Shown: positions 43,665 through 53,305 of the stretch, one piece after another
Numbering within the stretch: the first letter of the stretch is position 1
Layout: each line of letters starts with the position of its first letter
Assembly: GCA_026874595.1 (NCBI GenBank)
Contig: JAPPUL010000069.1
Coordinates: forward strand, 1,800,001-1,864,000
From: Sipunculus nudus
Lineage: Eukaryota > Annelida > Sipuncula > Golfingiida > Sipunculidae
Length of the DNA stretch: 64,000 nucleotides
Direction of reading: 5' to 3'
Made by a program: the position numbers and the translations under genes
The notes under the pieces: generated by a model
What the model was told of the DNA's origin: nothing
Database searches by the model: none
Seen by the model: only the letters and a program-made list of their open reading frames with translations

Positions 43665-44738
43665 TTAATCTAACACTGACAGGACTTCTGCATACGGCTT
43701 TGGCTGTTTTGAATAATTTATACGCAAAAGCAGTTTAACTGGTTTTGAAAGTATTCCCTTTGACAATATCCGTTCCTCATCTACCAACCGAAACCTCCTA
43801 TCCCCTTCTCCCTCTATTATATATTCCTTATCACCCACGCTAACTACATTCCCATAAAGTACTACCTTCATATCATCATATTTATATGATTGCGTAAACA
43901 GATCTTTTACTCTTTCATACTCTATAGCATCCTCCTCTCCTTTCCCGTACCCGTATATTAATTCCCTCATACCATGTTCAAGCTCTATCTTCTCTTCTAT
44001 ACTCATATTTGATGACAATAGACTGTTTAATATTATTCTCCTGCTTCGTATATCTCCCTCTTTAGATAGTTCCTCTAACTTTGTGTCTCTTTGCTCTCTA
44101 CTTAGATAGTTTATTTTATTATACTTAAGCCGTTCCTTTATATAGGCAGACCCTAAAGCATATGAAGCTTCTAACTCAGATTCTTCTGACCCAGATTCTT
44201 CATCTACCCCCATAACCTTCGTTTGTCCCTTATCTAAACTATTGTATATACCCCAGCCAAATGATAATACTAGCACTATCACAAATATTGTTGCTAGGCT
44301 CTTTTGGTACTTATATAATTGCCAGTTCACTTCCCGTAGGTATTTATTTGGTTCCAGATTAGAGAGTATTAGGGACACTTCTTTATTGTTTTTAAACCGA
44401 TTCAAATTCCTCTTTACAAGCTTATTACTACTATTTATATCTAATATCCTTATATAGAGCTCAATCGCTTCGCTTACTCCACCTTCTAATAAATATATAT
44501 AGGCTTGGCCGTTAAGACTCAGTTCATCGTAGGAATTTAAACTTAAGGCTTTACTTATATACATTTTTGCATCTTCGTAACGTTGCATATATATATGCAC
44601 TATCCCATAAAGACCATAATATATAGATTCTTTCTTTGCGTGAAGTCGCTCAAGCTCTATAAGCGTTAATGCTTGATCATAACGACCTTCTTCAAGATAT
44701 TTGAAAACTTTCCTTTCCAACTTTATTCGGTTTAACAT
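43665..44738 (-). CDS. TPR membrane protein, unknown
   Basis: A 357-residue protein: TPR motifs at about 10-125, one transmembrane helix at about 150-168 (TIFVIVLVLSFGWGIYNS), and a C-terminal extracytoplasmic part with a helical section and a beta-rich end (VVLYGNVVSVGDKEYIIEG...LLLRINYSKQPKPYAEVLSV). The order, cytoplasmic TPR then exported domain, suggests a signalling or assembly adaptor. It stands 24 bases upstream of murC. No family was recognised. Confidence 0.72.
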   Translation of the reverse strand: MLNRIKLERKVFKYLEEGRYDQALTLIELERLHAKKESIYYGLYGIVHIYMQRYEDAKMYISKALSLNSYDELSLNGQAYIYLLEGGVSEAIELYIRILDINSSNKLVKRNLNRFKNNKEVSLILSNLEPNKYLREVNWQLYKYQKSLATIFVIVLVLSFGWGIYNSLDKGQTKVMGVDEESGSEESELEASYALGSAYIKERLKYNKINYLSREQRDTKLEELSKEGDIRSRRIILNSLLSSNMSIEEKIELEHGMRELIYGYGKGEEDAIEYERVKDLFTQSYKYDDMKVVLYGNVVSVGDKEYIIEGEGDRRFRLVDEERILSKGILSKPVKLLLRINYSKQPKPYAEVLSVLD

Positions 44739-44821
44739 CTTTGTCTATCTTTTCTTTGCTTAGTATAAGCCCTCTTATTATAAGATTTCTTATTTTTAAG
44801 CTTAAGCTAAAGGCCCTTTCT

Positions 44822-46336
44822 CTATCCTTTATAAGGATTAACTACTATTGCTCCCAAAGTCGTCTCTATCACCTTAACGCTAACACCCTGCTCTATGTAA
44901 TTACCTTCTGCTACTGCATCATAGCGCTTTTTATCCACCATTATTATCCCAGATGGCCGCAACTTCGTTAACGTAACCCCTCGCTTTCCTAGCAGCTCCT
45001 TATTATCTCCATGCGACTGTCCTTCTATCTTCGCCTCTTTTAACGTGATACGTGAAAAACGTACCGACCTCGGTATGTATTTATATAATATTATTATCCC
45101 AATAACCACCACCACAAACGATATTATTAGTACCATAGAAGCCTCAGATAACTTTGTCATACTTGAACTTATGTCAAATAAGTCCACGCCAAGTGCCGTT
45201 ACAAAACTCGATATAAGGGCTATTACTCCCGCAAACCCAAGTATTCCAAACCCAGGTGTTACAAATATTTCTACCGATAGCAATACAAGTGCTATCAAAA
45301 ATAATATCAAACTCTGATAGGAAGCATTTCCTACTACTAAATTACCATAAAAGAATAGCGACAGTGCAAGTAACCCTATTGTCCCAGGTATCCCAAATCC
45401 CGCTGTCCATAACTCCATTATTAGCCCAAGCATCCCTACACTAAGTAGTAATGACGTTAATACCGGATGCGTTAAGATGCTTAATAGCCTATCCTCTGTT
45501 GTCGCTTCGAGTACCTCAAGCTTATATTTATCAAGTTCAAACTCTTTCAATATCTCTTCTAAACTATTATATATCCCGTCTGAGACCCCTATCTCGTATG
45601 CCTCTTTACTCGTTAAAGTCAATATCTCTCCTTTCTTTAAGCTATATCCATCGTTTTCAAGCGTTAGTTCTACATCAGGATCTACCATCGATGTGAATAT
45701 TCGAGGTAAGTTCCTAAGTACGTTCTTTTGCCTTATATGATGGTATTTTGTGCTGCCTTCGCTTATATCTTTTATTATCCTATTTATTCTTTTATTGGCT
45801 GATGCTTTCATGAGGGCTCTAAGTCCTGACATCAGCTTTGCATACACTCGTTTATCTTTTATCGAACTTGCTTGCCCTGTACTTTGATCCATCACTATAG
45901 GATAGGCATCCCCTATCTTTCCTCCCTCTGATATTATTACATAGTCACTTGCAAGCGATATTATTGCTCCTGCTGAGTAGGCTGAGTCATTTACATAGGC
46001 TATCGTTGGTATGCTCATCCCTTTTATATAGGTTGCTATCTTTTGCGCATCACTTAATGTTCCTCCCGGTGTATCTATCTCTATTATAAATGCCTTTGCA
46101 TTCTTGTCTTTACTTGCAAGTTCTAGATTCTTCTTTACGTAATTACTGTATGATGGCGATACCGCTCCAAAATCATCTATTATTGTTAAATAATATACTT
46201 TGCCTTCTCCTCCTACAATCTCTTTATTTCCCTCTTCCTTACCATACATATTAACTAATAGCTGTATCATAACAATAACAAGTATTAATAGTCTTAGCTT
46301 TCTTTTCATATTTTCCATAACGTATTTTCGATTCAT
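44822..46336 (-). CDS. nfeD: NfeD-family membrane serine protease
   Basis: Long NfeD proteins combine a ClpP-class protease with membrane helices and an OB-fold domain, acting in membrane quality control with a partner SPFH protein. Here a signal segment (about 15-30), IIEIDTPGGTLSDA and the catalytic AYVNDSAYSAGAIISLASD with a Lys in GGKIGDAY (about 70-165) precede about six helices (about 290-425) and an OB domain (GKRGVTLTKLRPSGIIMV). The ATG at 46336 has a weak ribosome site; an ATG at residue 10 is possible. No SPFH partner gene is adjacent. Confidence 0.88.
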   Translation of the reverse strand: MNRKYVMENMKRKLRLLILVIVMIQLLVNMYGKEEGNKEIVGGEGKVYYLTIIDDFGAVSPSYSNYVKKNLELASKDKNAKAFIIEIDTPGGTLSDAQKIATYIKGMSIPTIAYVNDSAYSAGAIISLASDYVIISEGGKIGDAYPIVMDQSTGQASSIKDKRVYAKLMSGLRALMKASANKRINRIIKDISEGSTKYHHIRQKNVLRNLPRIFTSMVDPDVELTLENDGYSLKKGEILTLTSKEAYEIGVSDGIYNSLEEILKEFELDKYKLEVLEATTEDRLLSILTHPVLTSLLLSVGMLGLIMELWTAGFGIPGTIGLLALSLFFYGNLVVGNASYQSLILFLIALVLLSVEIFVTPGFGILGFAGVIALISSFVTALGVDLFDISSSMTKLSEASMVLIISFVVVVIGIIILYKYIPRSVRFSRITLKEAKIEGQSHGDNKELLGKRGVTLTKLRPSGIIMVDKKRYDAVAEGNYIEQGVSVKVIETTLGAIVVNPYKG

Positions 46337-46385
46337 ATTATTCTTTTTTATACTATTTCTTTCTCTACCAAGCTCTACTCTCTCT

Positions 46386-47240
46386 TTAATATCTAATCAC
46401 CAATACTCTATCTTTGCCTGATAAGTCTTTTAGCTCCTCATATATAATATAGTCATTATCTTTAAATAATGTTATAACCCTTTTTTTTTGCTCCATCCCT
46501 ATCTCGGCTAGTAATATACCGCCTCTTCTTAAGTTATTCTTTACTTTCTTAGCTATATTCTTATAAAACTCATACCCACCCTCTCCTCCATCTAAGGCCA
46601 GTTTAGGTTCATATCTTACACTTCTATCTAAATACAATAAATCTATTTCTGATATATATGGAGGATTTATTGTTATAAGATCGTACTTCTTTTCCATTCC
46701 CATACCCTTCTTTATATCTATAATAGATATTTTTCCGCTTAGTCCATGCAGTTTCATATTTTTACTTGCGATCTTTAATGCATCCTCCGATATGTCTGAA
46801 CACTCTCCTACAAAAACATCTTTTGCATTCTTTAATACACTCGTAATAACACATCCTGAGCCGCTACACATATCATGATAATTTATACTCTTTAAAGCAG
46901 AAAATATCTCTTTATACTTCTGAAGTACATACTCTACCATATGTTCGGTCTCGGGCCTTGGTATTAACACATTATCATTTACATAAAAGTTTAATGAATA
47001 AAACTCTTGTCGCTCAACTATATATGCTATTGGCTCCCCACCTAAGGCTCGCCTTTCTACTATAGCTAGATACTCTTTTATTGTTTTATAACTGGCTTTT
47101 TTATCTAAGTAGAATATTAATTTATCTCTTTGGACTTCAAGTACATATGATAATAGTACCTCGGATTCAAGATGTGATACTTTATAACTATAGCCTTTAA
47201 ATATCTTTCTACCTAGTTCTAACAAATTATAATTATTCAT
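46386..47240 (-). CDS. prmC: Peptide chain release factor N5-glutamine methyltransferase
   Basis: PrmC methylates the glutamine of the GGQ motif of RF1 and RF2. The 284 residues include PIAYIVERQEFYSLNFYVNDNVLIPRPETE, MCSGSGCVITSVLK and the catalytic TINPPYIS (about 188-195) with the LALDGGEGGYEFYK segment. It follows prfA by 53 bases, the usual prfA-prmC pair, so its substrate is encoded next door. Confidence 0.94.
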   Translation of the reverse strand: MNNYNLLELGRKIFKGYSYKVSHLESEVLLSYVLEVQRDKLIFYLDKKASYKTIKEYLAIVERRALGGEPIAYIVERQEFYSLNFYVNDNVLIPRPETEHMVEYVLQKYKEIFSALKSINYHDMCSGSGCVITSVLKNAKDVFVGECSDISEDALKIASKNMKLHGLSGKISIIDIKKGMGMEKKYDLITINPPYISEIDLLYLDRSVRYEPKLALDGGEGGYEFYKNIAKKVKNNLRRGGILLAEIGMEQKKRVITLFKDNDYIIYEELKDLSGKDRVLVIRY

Positions 47241-47293
47241 TCTGTAATCATTTATTGCTTAGGCAACTACTTATGTTCTTTATTTGTTACTTC

Positions 47294-48403
47294 TTATGTT
47301 AGGCTTTTTAGTTTATCTTCTTTTTCTTTCTCTTGAAGCTTTTCTATGAACTCTTCTATCTCGCCGTTTAGAAGACTTTCTAGTTTATTATATATTGAAT
47401 AGTTTATACGATGGTCTGTCATACGGTTTTGTTGAAAGTTATATGTCCGTATCCTTTCTGATCTGTCGCCTGAACCTATTTGTCTTGCTCGCTCTTCTTT
47501 CAAATCTTTTGCACGCTCTTCTTCTAATTTATCTTTTATCCGTGCACGTAAAACTCGCATTGCCTTAGCTTTATTTTTATGTTGAGACTTCTCGTCTTGG
47601 CATTGGACTGTTATCCCGTACTTTATATGCGTAATCCGAACTGCTGAATCTGTTGTATTAACACTTTGTCCGCCAGGCCCACTTGATCTGTATACATCTA
47701 TTCGTAAATCGTTTGGATTTATTTCTATCTCTGTCTCCTCTGCTTCTGCAAGTACTGCTACTGTAACTGCTGAAGTATGAATCCGTCCGCTTGACTCCGT
47801 TACTGGTACCCTTTGTACCCTATGTCCTCCCATCTCAAATTTTAACTTATTATATACTCCATCGCCGGATACACTAAATATTACTTCTTTATACCCTCCT
47901 CCTTCTGTTGGGGAGGCGCTTAATTGCTCCACTTTCATTACATGTCTATCTGCATATTTTACATACATTCTATATAAATCTGAGGCGAATAATGCTGCTT
48001 CATCTCCTCCTGTCCCTGCCCTAATCTCCATTATAACATTTTTATCCTCATTTGCATCCTTCGGTAACAAGCTAAGCTTTAAACCCTTTTCAACTACATC
48101 TCGTTGCCTAAATAAAGCACTAAGCTCCTCTCTTACAAGTTCTTTTAATTCCTCATCCTCCTCTACGCTTAATAACTCCTCTGTTTCGCTAATCTTTAAT
48201 AACACTCCCTTATATTCTTCGTACCTGCCCATCAACTCCTCAAGCACCTTATGTTCCTTCAATTTTAATAAATACACATTTGAGCCATAGTCTTGAGCAC
48301 CGCTACTTAACTCCTCTGACAACTCCTTATACTTTCTTTCAAGACTTTCTAATTTCTCTAACAAATGTTTCTTAGTACCTCTCCATGGCTTGATTTTATT
48401 CAA
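47294..48403 (-). CDS. prfA: Peptide chain release factor 1
   Basis: RF1 reads UAA and UAG. The 369 residues contain the GGQ motif ([18 protein letters not shown] at 244-246) and the tripeptide PVT (200-202), the PxT form that marks RF1 rather than the SPF of RF2. Start is given as TTG at 48403; a TTG at residue 14 (48364) is an alternative because RF1 commonly begins near LLEKLESLE. tRNA-Arg lies 26 bases upstream. Confidence 0.95.
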   Translation of the reverse strand: MNKIKPWRGTKKHLLEKLESLERKYKELSEELSSGAQDYGSNVYLLKLKEHKVLEELMGRYEEYKGVLLKISETEELLSVEEDEELKELVREELSALFRQRDVVEKGLKLSLLPKDANEDKNVIMEIRAGTGGDEAALFASDLYRMYVKYADRHVMKVEQLSASPTEGGGYKEVIFSVSGDGVYNKLKFEMGGHRVQRVPVTESSGRIHTSAVTVAVLAEAEETEIEINPNDLRIDVYRSSGPGGQSVNTTDSAVRITHIKYGITVQCQDEKSQHKNKAKAMRVLRARIKDKLEEERAKDLKEERARQIGSGDRSERIRTYNFQQNRMTDHRINYSIYNKLESLLNGEIEEFIEKLQEKEKEDKLKSLT

Positions 48404-48428
48404 CTTTCTATCGCATAATACGATATAT

Positions 48429-48501
48429 TAGGCCTAAGAGGACTTGAACCTCTGCACATGGTTTAGGAAACCACTGCTCTATCCACCTGAGCTATAGGCC
48501 C
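48429..48501 (-). tRNA. tRNA-Arg(CCU)
   Basis: A 73-base cloverleaf on the minus strand. Acceptor arms GGGCCTA and TAGGCCT pair over seven positions with G-U at the end; the D arm is GCTC/GAGC; anticodon stem GTGGT/ACCAT closes the loop TTCCTAA, giving anticodon CCU for AGG codons; T arm AGAGG/CCTCT holds TTCAAGT. CCA is not encoded. It lies between a Crp-like gene and prfA. AGR arginine codons are common in minus-strand genes here. Confidence 0.96.
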
Positions 48502-48603
48502 TTTTTATCTTCTATAACAATTTCCTAATATAATATTTTTTAGACTTTTTGTGGGACTTTTTTAATGGCTTTCTATATACCAAAACCATTTAATTCAAAT
48601 TTA

Positions 48604-49254
48604 TCAACGCAATTCTTCACTTTGGAGCTTACGTTTATTATATACAAAGCGAGAAAGCTCGTTTACGCTCTTAAGCACTATTTTACCGCCTCTTATCTCT
48701 ATCTTTCCCATGTCTGCATAATGTTTTAATATCTTGCTACCTTCTTCTAGTTTCACTGCACACCATCTTGACACTTGCTCTTGATCTGTTTCTATTTCCA
48801 CTATATTAACATCTTCAGAACCTGATATCCCTTTTTGTTCTGCCAACATCAACAAGGTATCTACTATCTTTGCATCTGAATCTGTTAAACTCAATATCTC
48901 AAGCCTGCGTTTTGCCTCATATATCCGCTTACTAAATATCTTTAAGAGCTTTACTGCTATTGCCGGATTTGCCTTTAAAAGACCTTCAAAGTTTTGTCTG
49001 TTAAAATTTAATACCTTAACTTCTGTATCAGCCGTTGCTGTTGCACTACGTGGCACATCCTCCAATAACGCCATCTCCCCAAATATATCTCCTTCTCCTA
49101 ATATGTCTAATATCCTCTCTTTGCCCTTTACCACTTTTGTTATCTTTACTACTCCTGATTGGATTAAATAAAAATCATCTCCAGGCTCATGTTCACAAAA
49201 TATTATGTGGCCCTTCTCTATTACTTTGCCGAATTTATCATATAGTATATCCAT
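48604..49254 (-). CDS. Cyclic-nucleotide-binding Crp-like protein
   Basis: About 217 residues. The N-terminal cNMP-binding barrel (about 5-120) carries GDIFGEMALLEDVPRSATATA, the phosphate-binding cassette with the conserved Glu and Arg-Ser. A helical C-terminal part (about 120-215) has no clear HTH signature, though QEQVSRWCAVKLEEGSKILKHY could form one. The start is uncertain: ATG at 49254 is used, while TTG at 49275 lies upstream within a duplicated CGATGGATATA. The N-terminus of the next gene upstream has a similar domain. Confidence 0.8.
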   Translation of the reverse strand: MDILYDKFGKVIEKGHIIFCEHEPGDDFYLIQSGVVKITKVVKGKERILDILGEGDIFGEMALLEDVPRSATATADTEVKVLNFNRQNFEGLLKANPAIAVKLLKIFSKRIYEAKRRLEILSLTDSDAKIVDTLLMLAEQKGISGSEDVNIVEIETDQEQVSRWCAVKLEEGSKILKHYADMGKIEIRGGKIVLKSVNELSRFVYNKRKLQSEELR

Positions 49255-49340
49255 CGTATATCCATCGCTCACCAATTATTTATTATTACATTATTCTATA
49301 TTCTATAGCTTGGCTCTTTTTTTATAAAAACCATTATTCT

Positions 49341-50309
49341 CTATAGTTCATTTATTAGCTTTTTTGCTTTTTGACTTATTTCATCCGTTCCTAAGGATGA
49401 CACCTTTTCAAGAAAGCTTTTTGCCTTGTCTTTCTCTCCTAACTCCTTATAGGATAATCCTATATAGTATAGTGCATTCTTTACATAACTACTCTTTTTA
49501 TTATCTCTTACAAATTCTGTGTATTGGCTTATTACTTTTTTATATTCTCCCAGTTCGTAATAACAATATATTTTATTAAACCGAGCCTTTAATCCTATAG
49601 AATCTGTCCTATTTACGCCAGGGTCAACTCCTTCTACCTTTTCAAAATACTCTATTGCATTACTATATTTCTTCGCATCTAGGGCATCAAGACCAAGATC
49701 ACATAACTCCTCTCGTTTTATATTTTTATTATCTCCTTTGGCTTCTCCTAGCTTTTGTGTGTCGCCTGACAATGGCTGGCTCCTCAACGCCATATCTATA
49801 TATTTATGCGCTTCATAAACATTATCTGCTTGGGGATAATGTTCTATATATTTATGTAGTGCATACTGTGCTCCCTCAAAATTGCCAACCCTCATATAGT
49901 GTTCGCCAAGTTTAAATAATGATACTTCGTTTGTATACTCCTCTCCGGTCCGAGACAACAACTTCTCCGCCTCCTTGCCTATAAGACGTAATTGGGTACT
50001 AAATCTTTTTAGCATATTTAAAACGAGAGTTATATTCTTTGATACCATTATCTCAAATTCCGAAAGGTTAAGCACTATTACAACAGAATCTAGCTTTACT
50101 TCCGCAGTCTCCTCCCTACGAAAACTACCTAACGCTGACTTAACTCCAAAAAAATCCCCTTCCTTTAAATTCTCTATATTTAATTCTGTCCCAGTAAGCC
50201 CATTGTCTGTTAGCGTTACAAGCCCATGCTTCAATATATACATCTCCTTCCCTAAGTCTCCCTTAAAATAAATTATTGAACCTTCTTTATAGTTTCTTGT
50301 TAACGCCAT
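49341..50309 (-). CDS. cNMP-binding domain fused to TPRs
   Basis: A 322-residue protein with a cNMP-binding domain (about 5-110, GDFFGVKSALGSFRREETAEV) followed by YbgF-like TPRs (about 140-320, FEGAQYALHKYIEHYPQADNVYEAHKYI). The binding cassette is atypical because Glu of GE is replaced by Val (FFGVKSAL), so ligand binding may be lost or changed. Such cNMP-TPR fusions are familiar in spirochaetes. The ATG directly follows the TAA of the amidohydrolase gene, indicating coupling. Confidence 0.8.
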   Translation of the reverse strand: MALTRNYKEGSIIYFKGDLGKEMYILKHGLVTLTDNGLTGTELNIENLKEGDFFGVKSALGSFRREETAEVKLDSVVIVLNLSEFEIMVSKNITLVLNMLKRFSTQLRLIGKEAEKLLSRTGEEYTNEVSLFKLGEHYMRVGNFEGAQYALHKYIEHYPQADNVYEAHKYIDMALRSQPLSGDTQKLGEAKGDNKNIKREELCDLGLDALDAKKYSNAIEYFEKVEGVDPGVNRTDSIGLKARFNKIYCYYELGEYKKVISQYTEFVRDNKKSSYVKNALYYIGLSYKELGEKDKAKSFLEKVSSLGTDEISQKAKKLINEL

Positions 50310-51575
50310 TTATCTTTTATGCCCCCTACCTCCTGCACTTATAGGCAAAAAACCAAATTCTTTCTTAAATCCTAATGTCTTTTGTATCTTATATAGCAAC
50401 CCCAATGGATCACTTACATCATTTATTATTTTATCCTTCCTTTCCAACTTGAAAACCTTATAGCTTACATTAAAATATTCAAATACCCAGGATAGCTCTT
50501 TATCTCCATATATCGGCTTCCCTTTGTATATTACTAGCGATATATCCTCTAAGGAAGCATCCACCAATGTTTTATATGGCTCCTGTCCTTTGTCTTTTAT
50601 TAACACAAATTCTGCCATCTTACCTTTTTCTATACTACCTAATTTATCTGATATCTGTAAAGCCTTAGAAGGATTTATTGTAACCATATAAACTAGTTCT
50701 TTATAAGAAAGCTCCTCTCCATACATTTGCTTATACGTCTTTTTTGCAAACTTTAATTCTTCAAGTATATGCGCGGAGCCAGATGCAGGCGAATCAGTTC
50801 CAAGAGATACATTAATCCCTGCATTCATTATCTCTTTAATCCTTGCTGTCCTTTCAAACATATATAAATTCGATACAGGACACCACACCAAATGAGCTTG
50901 ACATCTTGATATTACCTCTATATCTTTATCTGATAAGGCTATGCCGTGTATAAGCACAGTGTTTTTTGTTAACGCATCCATTTGTAATAGATAATCTATT
51001 CCCTTCATTGACTCCATGTCAAATCCTTCCTCTATGTGCGTTATAAACGGTTCGTTATTTCTTACTGCTTTTGTATGTTCTTCTTCAACGCCATCTCCCC
51101 ATTTTAAATCATAACTTGATACTTCATGCGCAAGAGAGTAATCCTTTAACACGCGTATAGGCATTCTAGGTATGAATTTATCGTTTATTATATGAGGTAT
51201 ATGGTCAGATACTGTCAGTACTCCAGATAAAAGATTTTTGTAAGCTCCAAGAAAGTATATATCTATATTTTCATTCTTTCCACGCTCTTTATAAGTTTCT
51301 GATGCCTTTAAAGCTATATCCCATGGATGCCAATTAAGATATGGCCTTCCCTTACCTATCTTTGGTAGGTATGTTCCCAACAAATGATCATGTGCATTTA
51401 TTAGAGCTGGATACATTATGTAATCATTAAGCTCTATATCTACTCTTTTGCCACTTGCTCCCCTCTTCCCAACTCCTAATATCATTTCTCCTTCTATATC
51501 TACATAACCTGATTTTATTACCTCATGCGGGCTGACTACATATCCTGTCCGCAATAAAATCTTAGCCATCTTCAT
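50310..51575 (-). CDS. Amidohydrolase, COG0402-like deaminase
   Basis: A 421-residue metal-dependent hydrolase of the cytosine-deaminase/TRZ-ATZ branch. Metal ligands appear in INAHDHLLG (HxH), LIHGIALSDKD and LGTDSPASGSAH; the GVLTVSDHIPH and VWCPVSNLYM segments also fit. Substrate is not readable from sequence. Since aminofutalosine can be deaminated by COG0402 members in some bacteria and mqnA/C/E are present, that is one candidate. Guanine or other purine/pyrimidine deaminase activity is equally possible. AGAGGTAT gives two close starts (51575 or 51569). Confidence 0.78.
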   Translation of the reverse strand: MKMAKILLRTGYVVSPHEVIKSGYVDIEGEMILGVGKRGASGKRVDIELNDYIMYPALINAHDHLLGTYLPKIGKGRPYLNWHPWDIALKASETYKERGKNENIDIYFLGAYKNLLSGVLTVSDHIPHIINDKFIPRMPIRVLKDYSLAHEVSSYDLKWGDGVEEEHTKAVRNNEPFITHIEEGFDMESMKGIDYLLQMDALTKNTVLIHGIALSDKDIEVISRCQAHLVWCPVSNLYMFERTARIKEIMNAGINVSLGTDSPASGSAHILEELKFAKKTYKQMYGEELSYKELVYMVTINPSKALQISDKLGSIEKGKMAEFVLIKDKGQEPYKTLVDASLEDISLVIYKGKPIYGDKELSWVFEYFNVSYKVFKLERKDKIINDVSDPLGLLYKIQKTLGFKKEFGFLPISAGGRGHKR

Positions 51576-51956
51576 ATACCTCTGTTATATAATGTCCCTT
51601 ACGAATATCTCTATATATCCATTCTCTTCTAGTAGTACAAGTAGTAGTACAATTATTTTGCCTTATAATAAACATTTAAACTCATATCTAACTTTTTTAA
51701 ATCTAACTATTTTTTTTAAAATAATATCGGATATTATTATACTATAATTTAAATTATACACCAGTATAAATAAAATTACATTTTAAAATAAAAGATTACT
51801 AAATTATAGATACTCAATTAGCATTATACACTATTAAAATAAACATTTATTTTATTAATTTACTTCTACTACTATCTATTCTTTATTACACTTTACGTAA
51901 TTAAAAAAAGAGTACCAAAGCAAAATTAAAATCATTTAAAGTTAAACAAATATATC
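51576..51956. promoter_or_regulatory. Divergent control region with two palindromes
   Basis: The 381-base region lies between divergent amidohydrolase and glgC genes and shows no gene. AATAATATC-G-GATATTATT (51720-51738) is a perfect 9-base inverted repeat, and TATAATTTAAATTATA (51743-51758) is a perfect 16-base palindrome that includes TATAAT on both strands. AGTAGTACAA is repeated at 51631-51640 and 51643-51652. The palindromes could be regulator sites or overlapping divergent -10 boxes. Confidence 0.5.
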
Positions 51957-53162
51957 ATGAAAGTGCTTGCTATAATCTTGGCCGGTGGCAAAGGAAGCCG
52001 TCTTTATCCTCTTACTGAGGATAGATGTAAACCTGCTGTTGTTTTCGGCGGTAAATACAGAATTATTGATTTCACTCTAAGTAATTGTATCAATTCTGGT
52101 ATTAGAAATATTAACGTTATGGTACAGTATCTTTCTGATTCATTGCAAAAGCATATACGTAACGCCTGGAGTATATTATCTCCTGCTTTAAATGAATATG
52201 TTGATGTTTATCCGCCTCAACAGATTTATGAGGGGAGCTGGTATCGAGGAACGGCTGACGCTATATTCCAAAACTTATACACCATCGAACGAATGAATTT
52301 GGATTACATACTTATACTTTCTGGCGACCATATTTATGAGATGGATTATAGGAATATTATACAGTACCATATTAACAAAAACTCAGATCTAACAATTGCT
52401 ACCGTCCCTGTTAAATGTGCTGAGGCTAAAGGTTTTGGTATCATAAATATTAATGAACAAAATAAAGTTATCGGCTTTGAAGAAAAACCTAAAAACCCTA
52501 AACATATCCCAGGTAACAAATTTATGGCACTTGCCTCTATGGGTATATACGTCTTCTCTAAAGACGTTTTATTATATAATCTCAAGCTTGACGCACGCTC
52601 ATCATCATCACATGACTTTGGCAAGGATATAATCCCCAATATGGTGTCTGATAACAACGTATATTCTTTTGCTCATCAGGACCCCAAAACAGGTAATCCG
52701 TTATACTGGAGAGATGTTGGTACAATTAAATCGTTTTATGACGCTAACATGGACTTTCTAAAACCTATTGCTCCTATATCGTTATATAACGAAGCTTGGA
52801 AATATAGGACTTATCAAGAAAACAGTACACCGACAATGGTTGACAATAAAAACAATAACATATCTTTCTATAACAACATTATAACAGGCGGCTCTATTAT
52901 TAAGGGATCTGTTATGAATTCTATCTTGTCTCCGGGCGTCATTGTTGAAGAAGATGCTTTAGTTGAAGATTCAATCCTTTTTGGACACTGTGTTATAAGT
53001 AAAGGTGCTCATATCAAAAAAAGTATCATAGAGAAGAATGTTGTTATCCCCCAAAATACTTATATTGGCTACGATGTTAAGAAAGATAGGCACTTTGCAA
53101 CCATTGCAGAAGATAATATTCGGGTTATCCCAAAAAGCTTTAAGCCTGAAGATATTATATGA
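51957..53162 (+). CDS. glgC: Glucose-1-phosphate adenylyltransferase
   Basis: GlgC makes ADP-glucose, the donor for glycogen, from ATP and glucose-1-phosphate. The nucleotidyltransferase signature ILAGGKGSRLYPLTEDRCKPAV (about 6-27) is complete, followed by FTLSNCINSG, WYRGTADAI and SGDHIYEMDY; the C-terminal left-handed beta-helix is present (about 290-400). Length 401 is normal. No Shine-Dalgarno precedes the ATG. A bidirectional hairpin follows and then a secreted CBM48 protein. Confidence 0.95.
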   Translation: MKVLAIILAGGKGSRLYPLTEDRCKPAVVFGGKYRIIDFTLSNCINSGIRNINVMVQYLSDSLQKHIRNAWSILSPALNEYVDVYPPQQIYEGSWYRGTADAIFQNLYTIERMNLDYILILSGDHIYEMDYRNIIQYHINKNSDLTIATVPVKCAEAKGFGIININEQNKVIGFEEKPKNPKHIPGNKFMALASMGIYVFSKDVLLYNLKLDARSSSSHDFGKDIIPNMVSDNNVYSFAHQDPKTGNPLYWRDVGTIKSFYDANMDFLKPIAPISLYNEAWKYRTYQENSTPTMVDNKNNNISFYNNIITGGSIIKGSVMNSILSPGVIVEEDALVEDSILFGHCVISKGAHIKKSIIEKNVVIPQNTYIGYDVKKDRHFATIAEDNIRVIPKSFKPEDII

Positions 53163-53217
53163 AGCTTATACTATTAAAATAATCTTTTGTTTTTAATCCC
53201 TTATTCCGAATAAAGCC

Positions 53218-53246
53218 AAAAAGGCTTCATAATATTATGCCTTTTT
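53218..53246. terminator. Rho-independent terminator after glgC
   Basis: AAAAAGGC and GCCTTTTT form a perfect 8-base stem around a 13-base loop, with an A-run before and a T-run after, so it can act in either direction. It lies 55 bases after glgC and 60 before the CBM48 gene. Confidence 0.8.
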
Positions 53247-53305
53247 ATATTCTATTTATCTTTTTAAGACAAAGAAATTAAGACAAAGAAATTGAGACAC
53301 CAGAT

